The position numbers were made by a program, and so were the translations under genes. Positions 35,421 through 46,440 of a stretch of 64,000 nt of DNA are shown one piece after another. The stretch is from positions 265,840,192 to 265,904,191 of the forward strand of contig NC_081406.1 in the NCBI RefSeq assembly GCF_030272615.1, written 5' to 3'. Source of the stretch: Cryptomeria japonica. Taxonomy: Eukaryota; Streptophyta; Pinopsida; Cupressales; Cupressaceae. Every line of letters begins with the position of its first letter. Position 1 is the first letter of the stretch. The notes below the pieces were generated by a model that saw only the letters and a list, made by a program, of their open reading frames with translations, did no database searches and was not told the DNA's origin.

Positions 35421-36574
35421 TTTTATCAGATATCTTGTTCATGTTTATATTAAGTGTTACTTTGAAAGATGTGGGACAATGAGCCTTGTAGTAGATGCCA
35501 ATGTGATAATGAAACTTAGATGGTAGAATGAACATAAGTAATGATTATGGCAGAAACAATATCATTCTTAAATGTGGTTTTCACTCATGTTAGTGCATTG
35601 AAATGATAGGTATACTTTCATAGCATATCAATAGTTAATTGGTAATGGCATTAGGACCTTGCATTAAGCATATAGGTTGTATTAAGGATTAAGAATCATA
35701 TTAGGATGTAAGAATCTCATAAATAAAAGAGGATCATCCTAAAAAAGAAAACAAGTTGAGAGACCTATTAGAAGCACAACAATAAGAGTAAAATAAAATT
35801 ACGATAAGGGAGGATGATCAATTAATAGATGTTGACAAAGAAAGGTTAAGCTATGTTTATAAAATAATAATAATAAATACTATGCTTGTGATTCAACAAT
35901 AAAATAGTCAACATTATGTAAAAAAAGATGGTATTTCTCAAAAAGAAGATCATAGATATAGATGGATTGGTGGTCAATGTCCTTGTGGCCAGTTTCCTTA
36001 ATCTAAGCAAATAATGCCTAGATAAACTGCTTCTGGTATGAGAATTCTCAAGGAAGAGTTCACCAAAACCAAAAGGAAGAATGGAAATAAATGTGTTCAT
36101 GATTATAGCAAAGAAATATTTATTTTCAAGGATGCTCTATGCTACCTCTTTGAGGAAAGGGATGTGACTCTCAATATTTAAGAGTTGTGTTCTCTTTCTG
36201 GATAGTTTGTGTTGGGTTTGTTGGCATTTAGTCATGGTGATGGGTTCTTTCTTGTGTTGTGTGATGTGCATGTTGTCTTATTTTGTTGTTTTTGTTAGTA
36301 ATGATCTTTTTGGTGGTTCATGCATTACAGACCTATTTTGATTTTTTCATTAGGTCATTAGGAATAAGGTACCTAAACCTTTGATTTCTTAGTATTGATT
36401 TTTTAATTATTAATGGTGATAGAATATTGGTAGTCTGACTATGTGATTACTTTATATGCATTTGATGGTGTCATTTGTGGGAGTGGAAACTTGAGTGTCT
36501 TCATACATTTGAAGTGGCATGGGTGACATAGCTTCTATTTTTTAGGAGGAAGGTGTCCCACTTAATATAAGTTG
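35421..36574. other. Non-coding sequence after LTR X
   Basis: AT-rich, no domain and no long frame on either strand. Probably decayed interior of element X or older DNA; nothing further can be supported. Confidence 0.5.
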
Positions 36575-37549
36575 TGTAGACACCAAAAATTAACATTCTT
36601 CTGATCATTAATCTTCATCTGTAATTAAATAATTTTTTAATCAGCCTATTGACTATCCCCCCTCTCCACATTAATTAAGTAATTTTATAATATTTAATTA
36701 ATTATAATTTTTCCTCTAATTAATTAATTAGTTACTCATGTCCTTTCCTTCTAAGGTCCTTTCATGATTAAATAATATTTATTATTTAATTAACTAATTA
36801 TATCCTCAATGGTTAAATGAATAAACTCATTTATCCTACCATTTATCCTTTCACCCACTTGTCTAGTAAAAAGATGAATATCTATTTACTGTCACCCTTC
36901 TCTTGCCTGTGAAATTAAATAATATTTTTTAATTATTCTATTTTCCCACTCCATTTTCTTAAAGTCTCTACCAATTTTCCTTCCTCTTCTTCCAACCTTG
37001 CCACTTGCCTTTGGATTCAAGCATCTTCCCACTCTCTTCCTATCTTTGGCAAAAAATTCCTACGCGATCTCAATTGTCCATCATTTTTGGGATGAATTCA
37101 AACTCAATCACTCATCTATCTATCTCCCAATCTAAGAATTTAAATCTTTGCCTCCCTTTTTGGTTTAACCACCATATTTGAGCTTTCCTTTTATCTTATC
37201 TTGTGCTTGCATAATTTTTATGGAAACTCTATCAAAATTTAGAATGAAACTTGAAAGCTATGGAGATCTTCAAGGGAGATTTTGATTCATGTTTTTGTGT
37301 TTGATGTTGTTATTGCTTTATTTCTATGATTTCCATGTCTATTGCTTGTGTTTGATGATATTATCTTGCTTACATTGGATTTCAAAGAGGTATCTTAGTT
37401 GCTTCGATCATGGTATGTTTGTTTATCAAAGGTTTATAGCTTCATCTCCCTTATTACATTCTTCATAGGATAGATTAGATGTTAGTTTAGATTCAAGGAT
37501 TCAGTGGTTATCCTAGGATGATCTAAGTGTGACCAATTTCTAGTCTACA
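36575..37549 (+). repeat. LTR of a Tat-like element (Tat-C)
   Basis: Starts TGTAGACACC and ends CTAGTCTACA, with the AATTAATTA-rich middle seen in the Tat-1 and Tat-B LTRs. It is followed directly by a primer-binding site, so this is a 5' LTR on the plus strand. A short copy of its end (TTCTAGTCTACATTTTGG) recurs near 37620. Confidence 0.82.
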
Positions 37550-37572
37550 TTTTTGGTACGCCTGGTGGGACA
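37550..37572 (+). promoter_or_regulatory. Tat-C primer-binding site
   Basis: TTTTTGGTACGCCTGGTGGG directly after the LTR; like the Tat-1 site (TTTTGGCACACCCGATGGG) with C-to-T differences. Confidence 0.8.
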
Positions 37573-38484
37573 CCACATCTATAATTTAGTATATTGTATG
37601 AGTTTTTGATGTATTTTTAAATTTCTAGTCTACATTTTGGAAATCATTCTAAGATTTGGTGGTTTTCCTTTGTTAATTATTTAATCATGGATGATAGTTA
37701 ATGAAGCTTTCTAGAGATAGATTGGTGCATTTGATGTGTTTTTGCACACTTGAAAGAGAATATTGGTGCATTTAACTAATACTTTGACACTTTTGACTAA
37801 TAGAATGGCACTTCTAATTGCCATAATGACACTTCTAAAGGTATAATATCAGTTTTATTTTAAGTTATATGCTCTATTTTCTCAGTTAGTTTCCGATCAT
37901 TGGTTTGAGATAGGAATTTCTCTATTAGGTAGAACTATTCCATTGCTTCAATCTGGTACTAACGAATTGGTGTAATTCTTATCTCATTTGATGAAGACCC
38001 CTCCTAAGAACTACTAAAGATTTTTTTGCAAGACCAAAGCATGGAAATGGGCTTACTTGAAACTTCTAATCTGTGGTTTTGCAGAATTTTGCATTATTTT
38101 TTATTTGCTTGCTTCATAAGTTAGAAAACATTTGTAATTGGTGCTCATCTTTGTCTTTCATGTTTGGCATGCATGTTCTTTTGTTTAGAGTGTACCTAAA
38201 GTTATGATAAGTATCCTCTCCCCTTGCTTTTGGGATACTAGATGTAAGAGAAAAGTGCCAACAACACCCATATTTTTCTTCTTCTAGAAAAGAACCTACC
38301 TTGGTGGGAAAAAGTGCTCACCCCAAGGGATGATTCTAAGTGATGTTTTCTTTTGGTCTGCTATACAAATGGTCTAGGCAAAAAATGAAACTACTTGGCG
38401 ATGTTTATCTATACTGACAATTAGCCAGTACCCACCTTTGTGTGAGGTATATTAAACCTGTGGGAAATTGTTGCTGCTAGGATA
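37573..38484 (+). other. Tat-C leader, cut off by Copia-3
   Basis: Non-coding. It holds the 21-bp array at 37721-37846 and ends where LTR Z of Copia-3 starts. No gag or pol of Tat-C is in the window; the rest would lie beyond Copia-3 to the right. Confidence 0.65.
37721..37846 (+). repeat. Leader array of six 21-bp units (core TTGGTGCATTT / TGACACTTCTAA)
   Basis: Six consecutive 21-bp units at 37721, 37742, 37763, 37784, 37805 and 37826. Each starts [AT]T[GT]G and carries a CACTT- or GCATTT-like word. It sits about 170 bp inside the primer-binding site, as in Tat-1. Confidence 0.8.
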
Positions 38485-39179
38485 TGTTGTGGTCATTGAT
38501 GTCAACATATTCATGTGTTCCGATGATTGCATTGAGTTGATTTAGTTGGTTTGATGATTTTTGGTTTAGTAATGAAGTATCTCTGGTATCTCTAATTCAT
38601 TCTTTATTGGTTCCATGATGCTATGAATTATGGATTCCAGTTTGAAGACTGTTCTTCTATGCTCAGTAGTTGGCAGATTCTGGTATTTGATCCGTTGTCC
38701 TTCGGTATGACTATATCTTTGGTTGTGGATTTGGGAAAGCATTTTGGATGTTCATGTGTATCTACATTTCAGATGGTTTATGATTTGGTGCTCTGCAAGC
38801 TATCTCTCTAGTCCGAATTGTTGTTGTTAAGTGTTCTTGAGAGTTAGTGTGTTGATCGATGAAGATTTGAATAAGTAGTGTTGGCGCTACTATTGTGGAT
38901 GGTTCTAATGTGTTTGTTGGTGTTTCCTAATCATTTCCTATTTGTTTTGTTGGTCTGCATTGATCCTTGTGTGTCGTATTGATTTTTTTATTGATTCGGT
39001 GGTATTCTTTGTATTATGCAGTATTTTTGGTGGTGTAGCGTGTTGCAGTTGATCTTGGCAAGATTTCCAGTGGTTTTGTGTGTTTGGAGATTTGATTTAG
39101 GTCCATGCTATGTAGTCTATGGAATTGTATTGGTTCAATGGTATATTTATGTATCATGTGATATAATTTTATAATTGAG
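38485..39179 (+). repeat. LTR Z, first piece
   Basis: Copia-type LTR start with the GTCATTGATGTCAAC word shared by the other copia LTRs here. Ends at the TTGAG target site of Tat-B. A short ORF inside (38623-38811) has no recognisable protein. Confidence 0.75.
39175..39179. repeat. Target-site duplication of Tat-B, left copy (TTGAG)
   Basis: TTGAG before the left LTR end of Tat-B and again at 55484-55488 after the right LTR end. Confidence 0.85.
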
Positions 39180-39371
39180 TGTGCTATGCTCAAATTCATC
39201 ATTACTAAATAGGAAATAAGGAAAATCATGAATCCCTTAACTATCTAAGCAATCCAAACATAAACCAATGAAATAATATGATTAAGAAATAGGAATGCAA
39301 AATATGTTAATCAAAACTCCCTATTCCATGATCACATATGACTTCCATTGTTCTTCTCTTCTTTGTGGTAT
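39180..39371 (-). repeat. Tat-B outer LTR fragment (left)
   Basis: Plus view TGTGCTATGCTCAAATTC to TTCTTTGTGGTAT, matching the first 190 bp of 54304-55483. It ends abruptly at the inversion junction. Confidence 0.88.
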
Positions 39372-39372
39372 T

Positions 39373-39467
39373 ATTTCATTGGTTTATGTTTGGATTGCTT
39401 AGATAGTTAAGGGATTCGTGATTTTCCTTATTTCCTATTTAGCAATGATGAATTTGAGCATAGCACA
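39373..39467 (+). repeat. Tat-B LTR 3' end in opposite orientation
   Basis: Reverse complement of about 39180-39275 and of 54304-54398, ending GAGCATAGCACA directly before the primer site. With 39180-39275 it forms a hairpin with arms of about 95 bp. Confidence 0.88.
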
Positions 39468-39489
39468 TTTTGGTGAACCAGACGTGAAC
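39468..39489 (+). promoter_or_regulatory. Tat-B primer-binding site
   Basis: TTTTGGTGAACCAGACGTGA follows the LTR end; same position and TTTTGG start as in Tat-1 and Tat-C, with a different 3' part. Confidence 0.75.
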
Positions 39490-39592
39490 AATAGCTAATT
39501 AACCTTCTCTATTTTCTGTGTTATTTTTGCAGATCATACGATTTTTTTTCTTTTTTGCAAGTTTTGCATGGATTTCAAAGCATATCTATTCG

Positions 39593-39747
39593 TCACACAA
39601 TCGCATAGACAGGGCTACACAATCGAGCAAATAGGGTTACGCATTCATGTGGAACCCATCATGCAAATGACCTTATAGGATTACACAATTGCCTACACAA
39701 GATCACGTAGTCGCTCTGATATTATCACACATTCGTTAGGGATATTG
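39593..39747 (+). repeat. Leader array of about seven 22-bp units (core CACACAATCGC)
   Basis: Degenerate units of about 22 bp beginning TCACACAATCGC, TACACAATCGA, TACGCATTCAT, TGCAAATGACC, TACACAATTGC, CACGTAGTCGC and CACACATTCGT. The first 9-11 bases are related; the second half varies. Confidence 0.85.
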
Positions 39748-40158
39748 ATGTTTTGTTAAATTTTGTTCTTATTTCTTTTTGGTTCTCTGTTCAGTGTAAT
39801 ACTACATGAAATTGGGTAAATCTAGAAATGGATTATTTTTATTTCATGTTTTGTTATGACATTTTATGGTATGCAAGGTACAATTCAGAATTTCAGGTGT
39901 CAAGAGGACAAATGAGCAAAGAAGACAAGCCAGACGCTATCAGCGAATTTTCAAAGCAGAAAAGAAGATACAAGATCTAGAAGACCAACCAGCCATCGAC
40001 AGATAAAATAGCTTATTTCTCTCATATCAGGTGAAATGTGATTTGATTAATATCAAATGGATGATGAGAGACCTTGCTAGAGCATCACAATTTGTTTTGC
40101 AGGTTTCTAATCAAAATTATTTTTGATTTTTATTTGTTTGTGTTCTTTGCCTGTGGAT

Positions 40159-40332
40159 CACGCAATCACCTTATTATTATCACGCAATCGCCTTATTATT
40201 ATCACATAATTGATCTATTAGGATTACACAATCTCTCTATCAAAATCATGCAATCGCTCTAACCGAATTACGCAATCGCCTATACAAGGTCACACAATCG
40301 TGCAAGTATTGTCACACATTCGTTTCTGTCAT
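40159..40332 (+). repeat. Leader array of eight 22-bp units (core CACGCAATCGCC)
   Basis: Units start at 40159, 40181, 40203, 40225, 40247, 40269, 40291 and 40313, seven of them exactly 22 bp. The core [CT]A[CT][GA]CAATCGCC is clear; the second half is AT-rich and variable. The 22-bp period cannot keep a reading frame. Confidence 0.92.
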
Positions 40333-40449
40333 AATTGAGTTCTCTATTTTCTGTGGATTTTATTTGGTTACTAATCGTCTGTTTGTAGCCTGTGGTGAAT
40401 TTACAGAGAGGATCGGATTAATATTAGATCATAAACACTCATGCTCTCA

Positions 40450-40640
40450 CACTTCATTTTTTGGGCTTAAAATTAACAATGGTTTAAAATAGACATGCAT
40501 GTGTAACACTTCAGTTTTGGCTTCAAATTAACAATGGTTAAAATTGGCATGCATGCCTTCACATTTTAGTTTGGTGTTTAAAATTGACATGCACATGCGT
40601 ATTCAACACCTCAATTTGGGCTTTCAAATAAACGTGAATC
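40450..40640 (+). repeat. Degenerate ~60-bp tandem repeat in Tat-B leader
   Basis: Three to four copies of a segment with CACTTCA[GT]TTT, AAATTAACAATGGTT and GACATGCATG words. Confidence 0.75.
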
Positions 40641-41501
40641 AGGATGCACATAGATTAACTCACATTTAATTTTCTTAAGGGAAAGAATCTTTTATTATGT
40701 TTGGGGTGGACCTACTGTTGCATTAGCTACCTTTCCACCCACCTTCGGGGTCTTGGGAGAAAGGGAGAAGGTGATAACAACGCCCAATTTTTTCATTTTA
40801 GTAGTGAGGGGTATCTTTGATTGGGGATTTCATCACACCACAGAGGTACTTCGAATTGGGATGCGTTAGGGATATCATCTCTCCTAGCATACTCTCAAGT
40901 GAGTTTTTTGAGCCGATATATAAACATACTGGTCAAGTAGCTAGAATGTTGATTAAATTCGACGTATGTGGAGGCCTTCCCTGCATTGATAAGATCAACT
41001 AAAGTCTTAAGAGGATTTCTTTGAGAATCCGTCATTGGATCGAGACCCCTCAAAATTTTACAATAAGAACCAACTTAGTAGCCCAAAATCCTACATTCAG
41101 TGATTCTGGGAGTGTAGATCGTACCCCATAGGTTCCCCTCATGTACCTTGCATTATGAGACATAATTCCCTCGATGATAAGATCTTAAGATCTTCAGGGT
41201 AAGGGAGACTAACATGCCTAAGAAGTGTGTGTCATGGAGTGGAGCCAGTGCTGCCAGACTCTCTATCTGTCTGTCTTGTTTTGGTATTTTGCTGCAGGGG
41301 CCTCATTGAATGGTGTCCAATTTCTAGCCTAAGATTGTCTTCTATGCCTTTTTATGTATCATTGTATCAGACTAGTATTGAGTCAGTTATTTGGACTATT
41401 TTAGGCCCTATCCTTCGTATCTCTGAATTTTCTGAGATTGTTTGAAAACCAGTTCAGTCAGTTATATCTACCTCTAAACAATTGTTCTCAGACTTGGAAA
41501 A

Positions 41502-42027
41502 CCACAAAACTTGTCCTACACACGGAATTACTGAAAATAAAGTCCATTTTTGAAACGTTTAAACTCAAAAGTTTACATACTTGTGACCATAGTCAATCCT
41601 TGCATAGTCATCATTTACATCCTTAGAACTTGCATAAGTCCTTCCATAGTCCTCATTTACGTCCTTATTATCATCTTTAGAACTTGCATAAGTCCTTGCA
41701 TAGTCCTCATTTGTGTCCTTATTATCATCCTCATATCATCCTTAGAAGTTGCATAGTCCTCACTTACATCCTCATATATGTCCTTAAAATTGGTCCTCAT
41801 ATACGTTTGACATAGTCCATCATCATTTGCATAATCATCCTAGAAATTCATACCCCAAACATCCAAATCACAATCAGAGGATCAATAAAACTCAACCTCA
41901 ACTCAAACAAGTTTGTCAAGTTCAACAACTCAAATATTCACATTCAGAGAAATGGAGAAAACATCTTACATGTTGTGATCCTAGGTCCAAACCAATCAAT
42001 AAAACATCATGGATTGGCATTATACAT
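41502..42027 (+). repeat. Inverted repeat D, left copy (Tat-B leader end and gag start)
   Basis: Reverse complement of 52630-53203. It begins CCACAAAACTTGTC, holds a 50-70-bp tandem repeat (CATAGTCCTCATTTACGTCC words, 41580-41820), and then an ATG frame (MEKTSYML near 41951) that is the start of the gag-like protein. It ends at the truncated LTR of E1. Confidence 0.85.
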
Positions 42028-42029
42028 TT

Positions 42030-42768
42030 TGTACCAGTAAACAAACAATAGTGCAGTAAAGAGAAATAACACAAACAACATAAATGCACACCATAACACA
42101 AGATGTTTTGGTGAGGAAACCCAGTAAGGGAAAAACCTTAGTGGGATTTGTGACCCATAATATTTACTCACTGGCCAATATGAATAAATATTACTTACAA
42201 AAGGGGTCTGCACATGCAGGAAGGCCAACAGCCTAGAGCTCATTGCTCAATAGAAAAGTCTCACCGACTACAAAATGGATAATTAAATCCAAGATAATGT
42301 ACTGCTCAAATTAGCATCTGCAATGCTTGATTCAGTACTGGTTTAAGCTTTGTCACAAAACTTAACCAAAAACCTTTCCAATGAATAAAATTCACTCACA
42401 TAACCTATCTGACTTATTACAAAATCCTTTCGCTATCTTCTACATAATATTGTTCTATCCTATGCTATTACAAAATTGACTTATAAGATCTCATACATAT
42501 ATGACTCTTTACAATGCATCATGTCGACTTACAAATAATTAATTACATTTATAGTACAATTCATATAAGTAAAAAATTGTCTCATGTCGGCTCGAGTGTC
42601 AACATACTTTATTGCCGGTGTAAACTAGATGTCAATGAATGTGCCTGTCAGTGAGTGTGCTTGTCGGTGTATGATGTTTGTGTTGTCAGTGAACATGTAC
42701 AACCTGTTATCGGTTGGTTGCCATCAATGACAACATCAACCATTCTCATTGAGTGTATAATGCCAACA
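42030..42768 (-). repeat. E1 3' LTR (truncated)
   Basis: Matches 47760-48499 (GTGCAGTAAAGAGAAATAAC and CACATGCAGGAAGGCCAACA shared). It lacks the first 100 bp in plus view, including the G-run. It ends ATAATGCCAACA beside the PPT. Confidence 0.92.
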
Positions 42769-42780
42769 ATCTCCCCCTTT
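42769..42780 (-). promoter_or_regulatory. E1 polypurine tract
   Basis: AAAGGGGGAGAT on the minus strand directly before the 3' LTR (TGTTGGCATT). Enclosed by a perfect 13-bp inverted repeat (42717-42729 with 42783-42795). Confidence 0.92.
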
Positions 42781-43372
42781 GGCATTGATGGCAACACTCA
42801 TGAGAAAAATCCAAAAACTGTTGTTCAAAGATGAAGTCTAAAAACTGATCCCAAAAACAGTGTGCTCCCCCTAAGCAAGTGATTTCTTCTGTGCATTTTC
42901 TTCCATACATTTTTCTCCATACTACTCCCCCTTTGACATCAATGACAAAGGATGTAAAAAAGAAACAAAGAATACAAAAATTCTACCTCATAGTCTGTAA
43001 CCGGTTATGTACAAGTTGAAAAATGTCCGTCAAAATTAGATTCAGGCTCTGCATGAGTTTGTTATTGTCAGAAATAATGGTTTCCGTCTGCTGGATCAAG
43101 TCGGTCAGATAATACATCTACTGCTCTGGTGACCATTATCCTTGAATTTTTGCCTTTGATATCTCAACCCACTGAGTTGTAAGATTTTCCAATCTAGGAC
43201 CAAGCTTGTTTTTCAGCTCCTAGGCCTTCAACCATATCCTTGCTTTTTCTTTTTCCAAATTTTCACTCTTTTCCTCATAAACTGTCATTTCTTGTTCAAA
43301 AACAGAGGTAAGTTCCGAGGAACCTATCATATTATCTGCTATGTCATCTATTTCCTTCTGTGTTCTCTTAAT

Positions 43373-46196
43373 TTACTCATCAATGTCTTTATTCAGGTGG
43401 TGAGGCTTACAAGCTTCCTTATACAAATCCTTATACTCCAAAATTGTTGAATTTAGTACCGGTAATAAGGAATCAATGTGCTCATTACAGTCCTTGATGG
43501 TCTTCTCAAATAATTCTCCTTTTTCTTTATTCATTCTTTCCTTAACAGTTTCCTCAGTCACCTTATCTACAGTTAGAATATTTGAAGCAATAAATTTGGA
43601 CAATGTGTCCAGTTTACCTAGAGAATACTCAATATGATCTATCTTATAGGTCAGTGCAATCATCTGCAAAATAGGCAGTATATCATCAATAGCCTTGAAT
43701 GCCAAGGTGTTGCAATCAATTATCCTCCTTATAGAATCTAAAAGAACATTACTCACATTTGTAGGTCGGAAATCAGTAGTAGATGTGCTTGGTTCAGTAA
43801 TAACTTTTCTTTTCAACTGATTTTTGACCAATTGCCTTAACAATTTCCTCCTTGTTTCTATCAATTATTTCCTCTTTATTTATAATTTATGTCAGTTTCT
43901 CACTCTGTGTTATTACTTCTGCTTCTGTTGTTTTTTTAGTCTGTGTAAGTACCTTTGCATCTGCCGGTTTTTTAGTCTCTGGTTTCTTACCTTCTGTAGG
44001 TATTTCAATGTTTAGAGAGTCAGCAGTGTTAGCCAGTGACTCAGAGATCTCAATGTTCTTAGCATCGGTTGTCTTAACTTCTGAGGTATCCTTATCCACA
44101 ACAATATTAAAATCTTGTGTATCAACATTCATATTCAAAAGAATTTTAGAGTCTGGATTAATGTCATCATGTGTTATTTCTTCAGCCTCCTTATCTGGTT
44201 AATTGTCTGTATGTACCGGTGTATCTGAAGTTATTGGCAGAGTATCCTGTGCTGGTGGAGGAAGGTTATCTGTGACCTTTATAATAGGTATACTACCAAT
44301 TTTACCTTTACCTTTGTCCTTTTGATATATCTTTGTAAAAGTCTTATCCAATTTATGACCACTCACAAAAACTGTCTGGTTGGCTTCAACAATTAGTTCA
44401 TCATTTTCTTCCCTAGAATTAACAGGGTGAACAACCAACAATGCTTCAACCTTTAACTTTTTATCTAGTTCCATAACTGACATCCTTTTAGCCTCTAATC
44501 TTATATACAAGTCATTAGGTAGATCATCTAAAACCTCAATCAAAAATTTCTTGTAGATATCAAGATCCAAAATAATACTAGCCTCTATAGTCTCCTTGTC
44601 AGAATCCTTGAATGAATGGTAATATTTATTTACATTACTGAGATTACCTTCTTGTGTTATTTCATTGATTAATTCCTCCGGTGTAAGGGTATCCGGTGCC
44701 TTAGTTTGTTTCTTCTTTGGAGTTAGCTTTTTCTCAGGCTCCCTTACAACCTGTTGCTTCTTCCTTAACGTCCTTGCCTTTTTAGGAGAAGGGGAAGGTA
44801 TCGGTGAAGGTTTTCTCTTCTTCCTTTCTACTCTTTTAAACTTTGATGCCTTACCACTGTCTGTATTCGAAGAGGTGACAACTGGTGAAACATGAGCTAC
44901 CAGTTCCAGTCCTTCTAGTTCACTAGCAGAAATACCATTCAAGTTCATAACATTTTCTTTGACTTCTTTAGCCATCTTGGATGCATCTCTGATGAATTTT
45001 TCTCTCCTTTTTCTCTACTTTTGCATCGAAACAACACTCTCAATAGTCTCAATATTTCCAAAAATTTCTTCAGATGGCTCCTTAGGTGCATCAAGAAGTG
45101 TCTTAGCATATGCTTCACGAATATTCAGATCAACTTCATATCCCATCTCTGTTATCCAAATAGTTCTAGGAATAACAACTTCCATCCATGTTTCATCACG
45201 TTTGATTACAAAACATATTTGCTTGTCATATTTATCTACAATGCTCTGTGGTATCCTTTCTCTGGCTTTCATCTTGGTTTGGAAGTCTTTGAAATAAGTT
45301 TTTACCATGTCATCACTATTAGCACCAATGCTGGTAATAGCTTCCATGATTTGTCTACTTACCGGGATGTCATATGCAAAGTCCTTATGACCAATGTCGG
45401 GTATTTCCTTTATGAAGTAAAGCATTAAACACACAAGTAGATTCCCAAAATAGAATGTCCCCTTCTTGTCACCCTTAATCTTCTTCAAGTTACCTATGAG
45501 CTCATCTTTAAGCCATTCACAGATGTTAATTTTAGCATTATTCTTAACCATCTCATATGCACTATGAATACATAAGCTAGAAACAAAGTTTAATCTATTT
45601 GCATGAGTCACTCTATAACCAAATACCATGCTCACATATTTCACATTTGCATCAGTAATATCATTAACCCTAAGAGATCTGTTGTCAAATGTAGCTCTGG
45701 TTAGGTCCATAACACCCTTGTTTGGTATCTTATTCTTCTTGTCGGGCCTAGTACTGGTTGAGGGTAAACCAGTAACTACTTTGATTGCTTCCTTAGTAAT
45801 TTTAAAGACAAAATCTAGCCACATAAACTCCCCATGAACTCTGCTCAGTACAAGATGTACTACCTCATTCAAAAATTTAGCAATATTCAAAATTTCAACA
45901 AATCCTAAGTCTCCTACAATCTTATGCTCTGGTTTAATAAAACCTTGTTTATCAGTGATAACATCCTTGTATATTTTCTTCAAATCATCAGACCCTAAAT
46001 TTTCTATATTGCAGTGAATTTAAATCCTTGAGTCTTCGACAAAAGCAACTCCCTTCATAATCTTAGAGAAGGTTCTAATGGAATCATCTTGCTTTGCGAT
46101 CTTGGGAATGATTTTAAATACAGGTCTAGGGTGCTTAATGTTCTCTACCAGAGTAGCGTTTGCAATAAATTTAGGTGCAGAAGATGAAGATGCCAT
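43373..46196 (-). pseudogene. E1 ORF2: long unidentified protein
   Basis: Starts at ATG 46194-46196 (MASSSSAPKFIANATL). One frame runs to 43887 with only four stops (46020, 45015, 44199, 43887), then shifts and continues to 43373; about 930 codons. Order: N-terminal globular part with HGEFMWLDFVFKI, AIKVVTGLPSTSTRP, FDNRSLRVNDI, ICEWLKDELIGNLKKIKG and GNLLVCLMLYFIKEIP; a basic linker (KRVERKKRKPSPIPSP, KKARTLRKKQQ), nuclear-localisation-like; an acidic/Thr-rich part; and a helical C-terminus (FEKTIKDCNEHID, KDIDE). E2 ORF2 is a clear relative. No enzyme motif seen. The GLP/globular layout resembles accessory ORFs of plant retroelements; function unknown. Confidence 0.8.
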
Positions 46197-46440
46197 TTTG
46201 AAAGATAAATACCTCTTACTTGAAATCTTTGAATGCTTGAAGAACACCTTGTTGCTTCGCCTTTAGGATGCCTTTGCTCAACTTCACACTCTCTGAATGC
46301 TTGGATGCTTGGTGGTTTGAAATGATGGTTTATCGGTGCTTTATAATAAACAATCCTTCATCAACCACATTAAATCCTTGCTGGTTAAGTACATTCTTAA
46401 CATATCTTCTGATAAAGAAGAAATGTGTCTTTTTACCATC

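Larger units (their letters stand above)
39490..41501 (+). other. Tat-B leader
   Basis: About 2 kb without a convincing protein. It contains two 22-bp arrays (39593-39747, 40159-40332), each followed by a GTTCTCT-containing segment, which suggests an internal duplication of about 570 bp; a 60-bp repeat cluster at 40450-40640; and a pyrimidine-rich end (41440-41501) leading into the gag-like start. Confidence 0.7.

Noticed and set aside
38623-38811. 62-codon frame in LTR Z
   Set aside because: It lies within an LTR and has no recognisable motif.
16218-40332. Short regular arrays resembling CRISPR
   Set aside because: Repeats are degenerate, units of 19-22 bp have no constant repeat and separate spacer, no cas genes are present, and the context is plant retroelement leaders.
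43373-46196. E1 ORF2 as a host gene
   Set aside because: It lies between an LTR with PPT and an ORF with a primer site, and a relative occupies the same place in E2.
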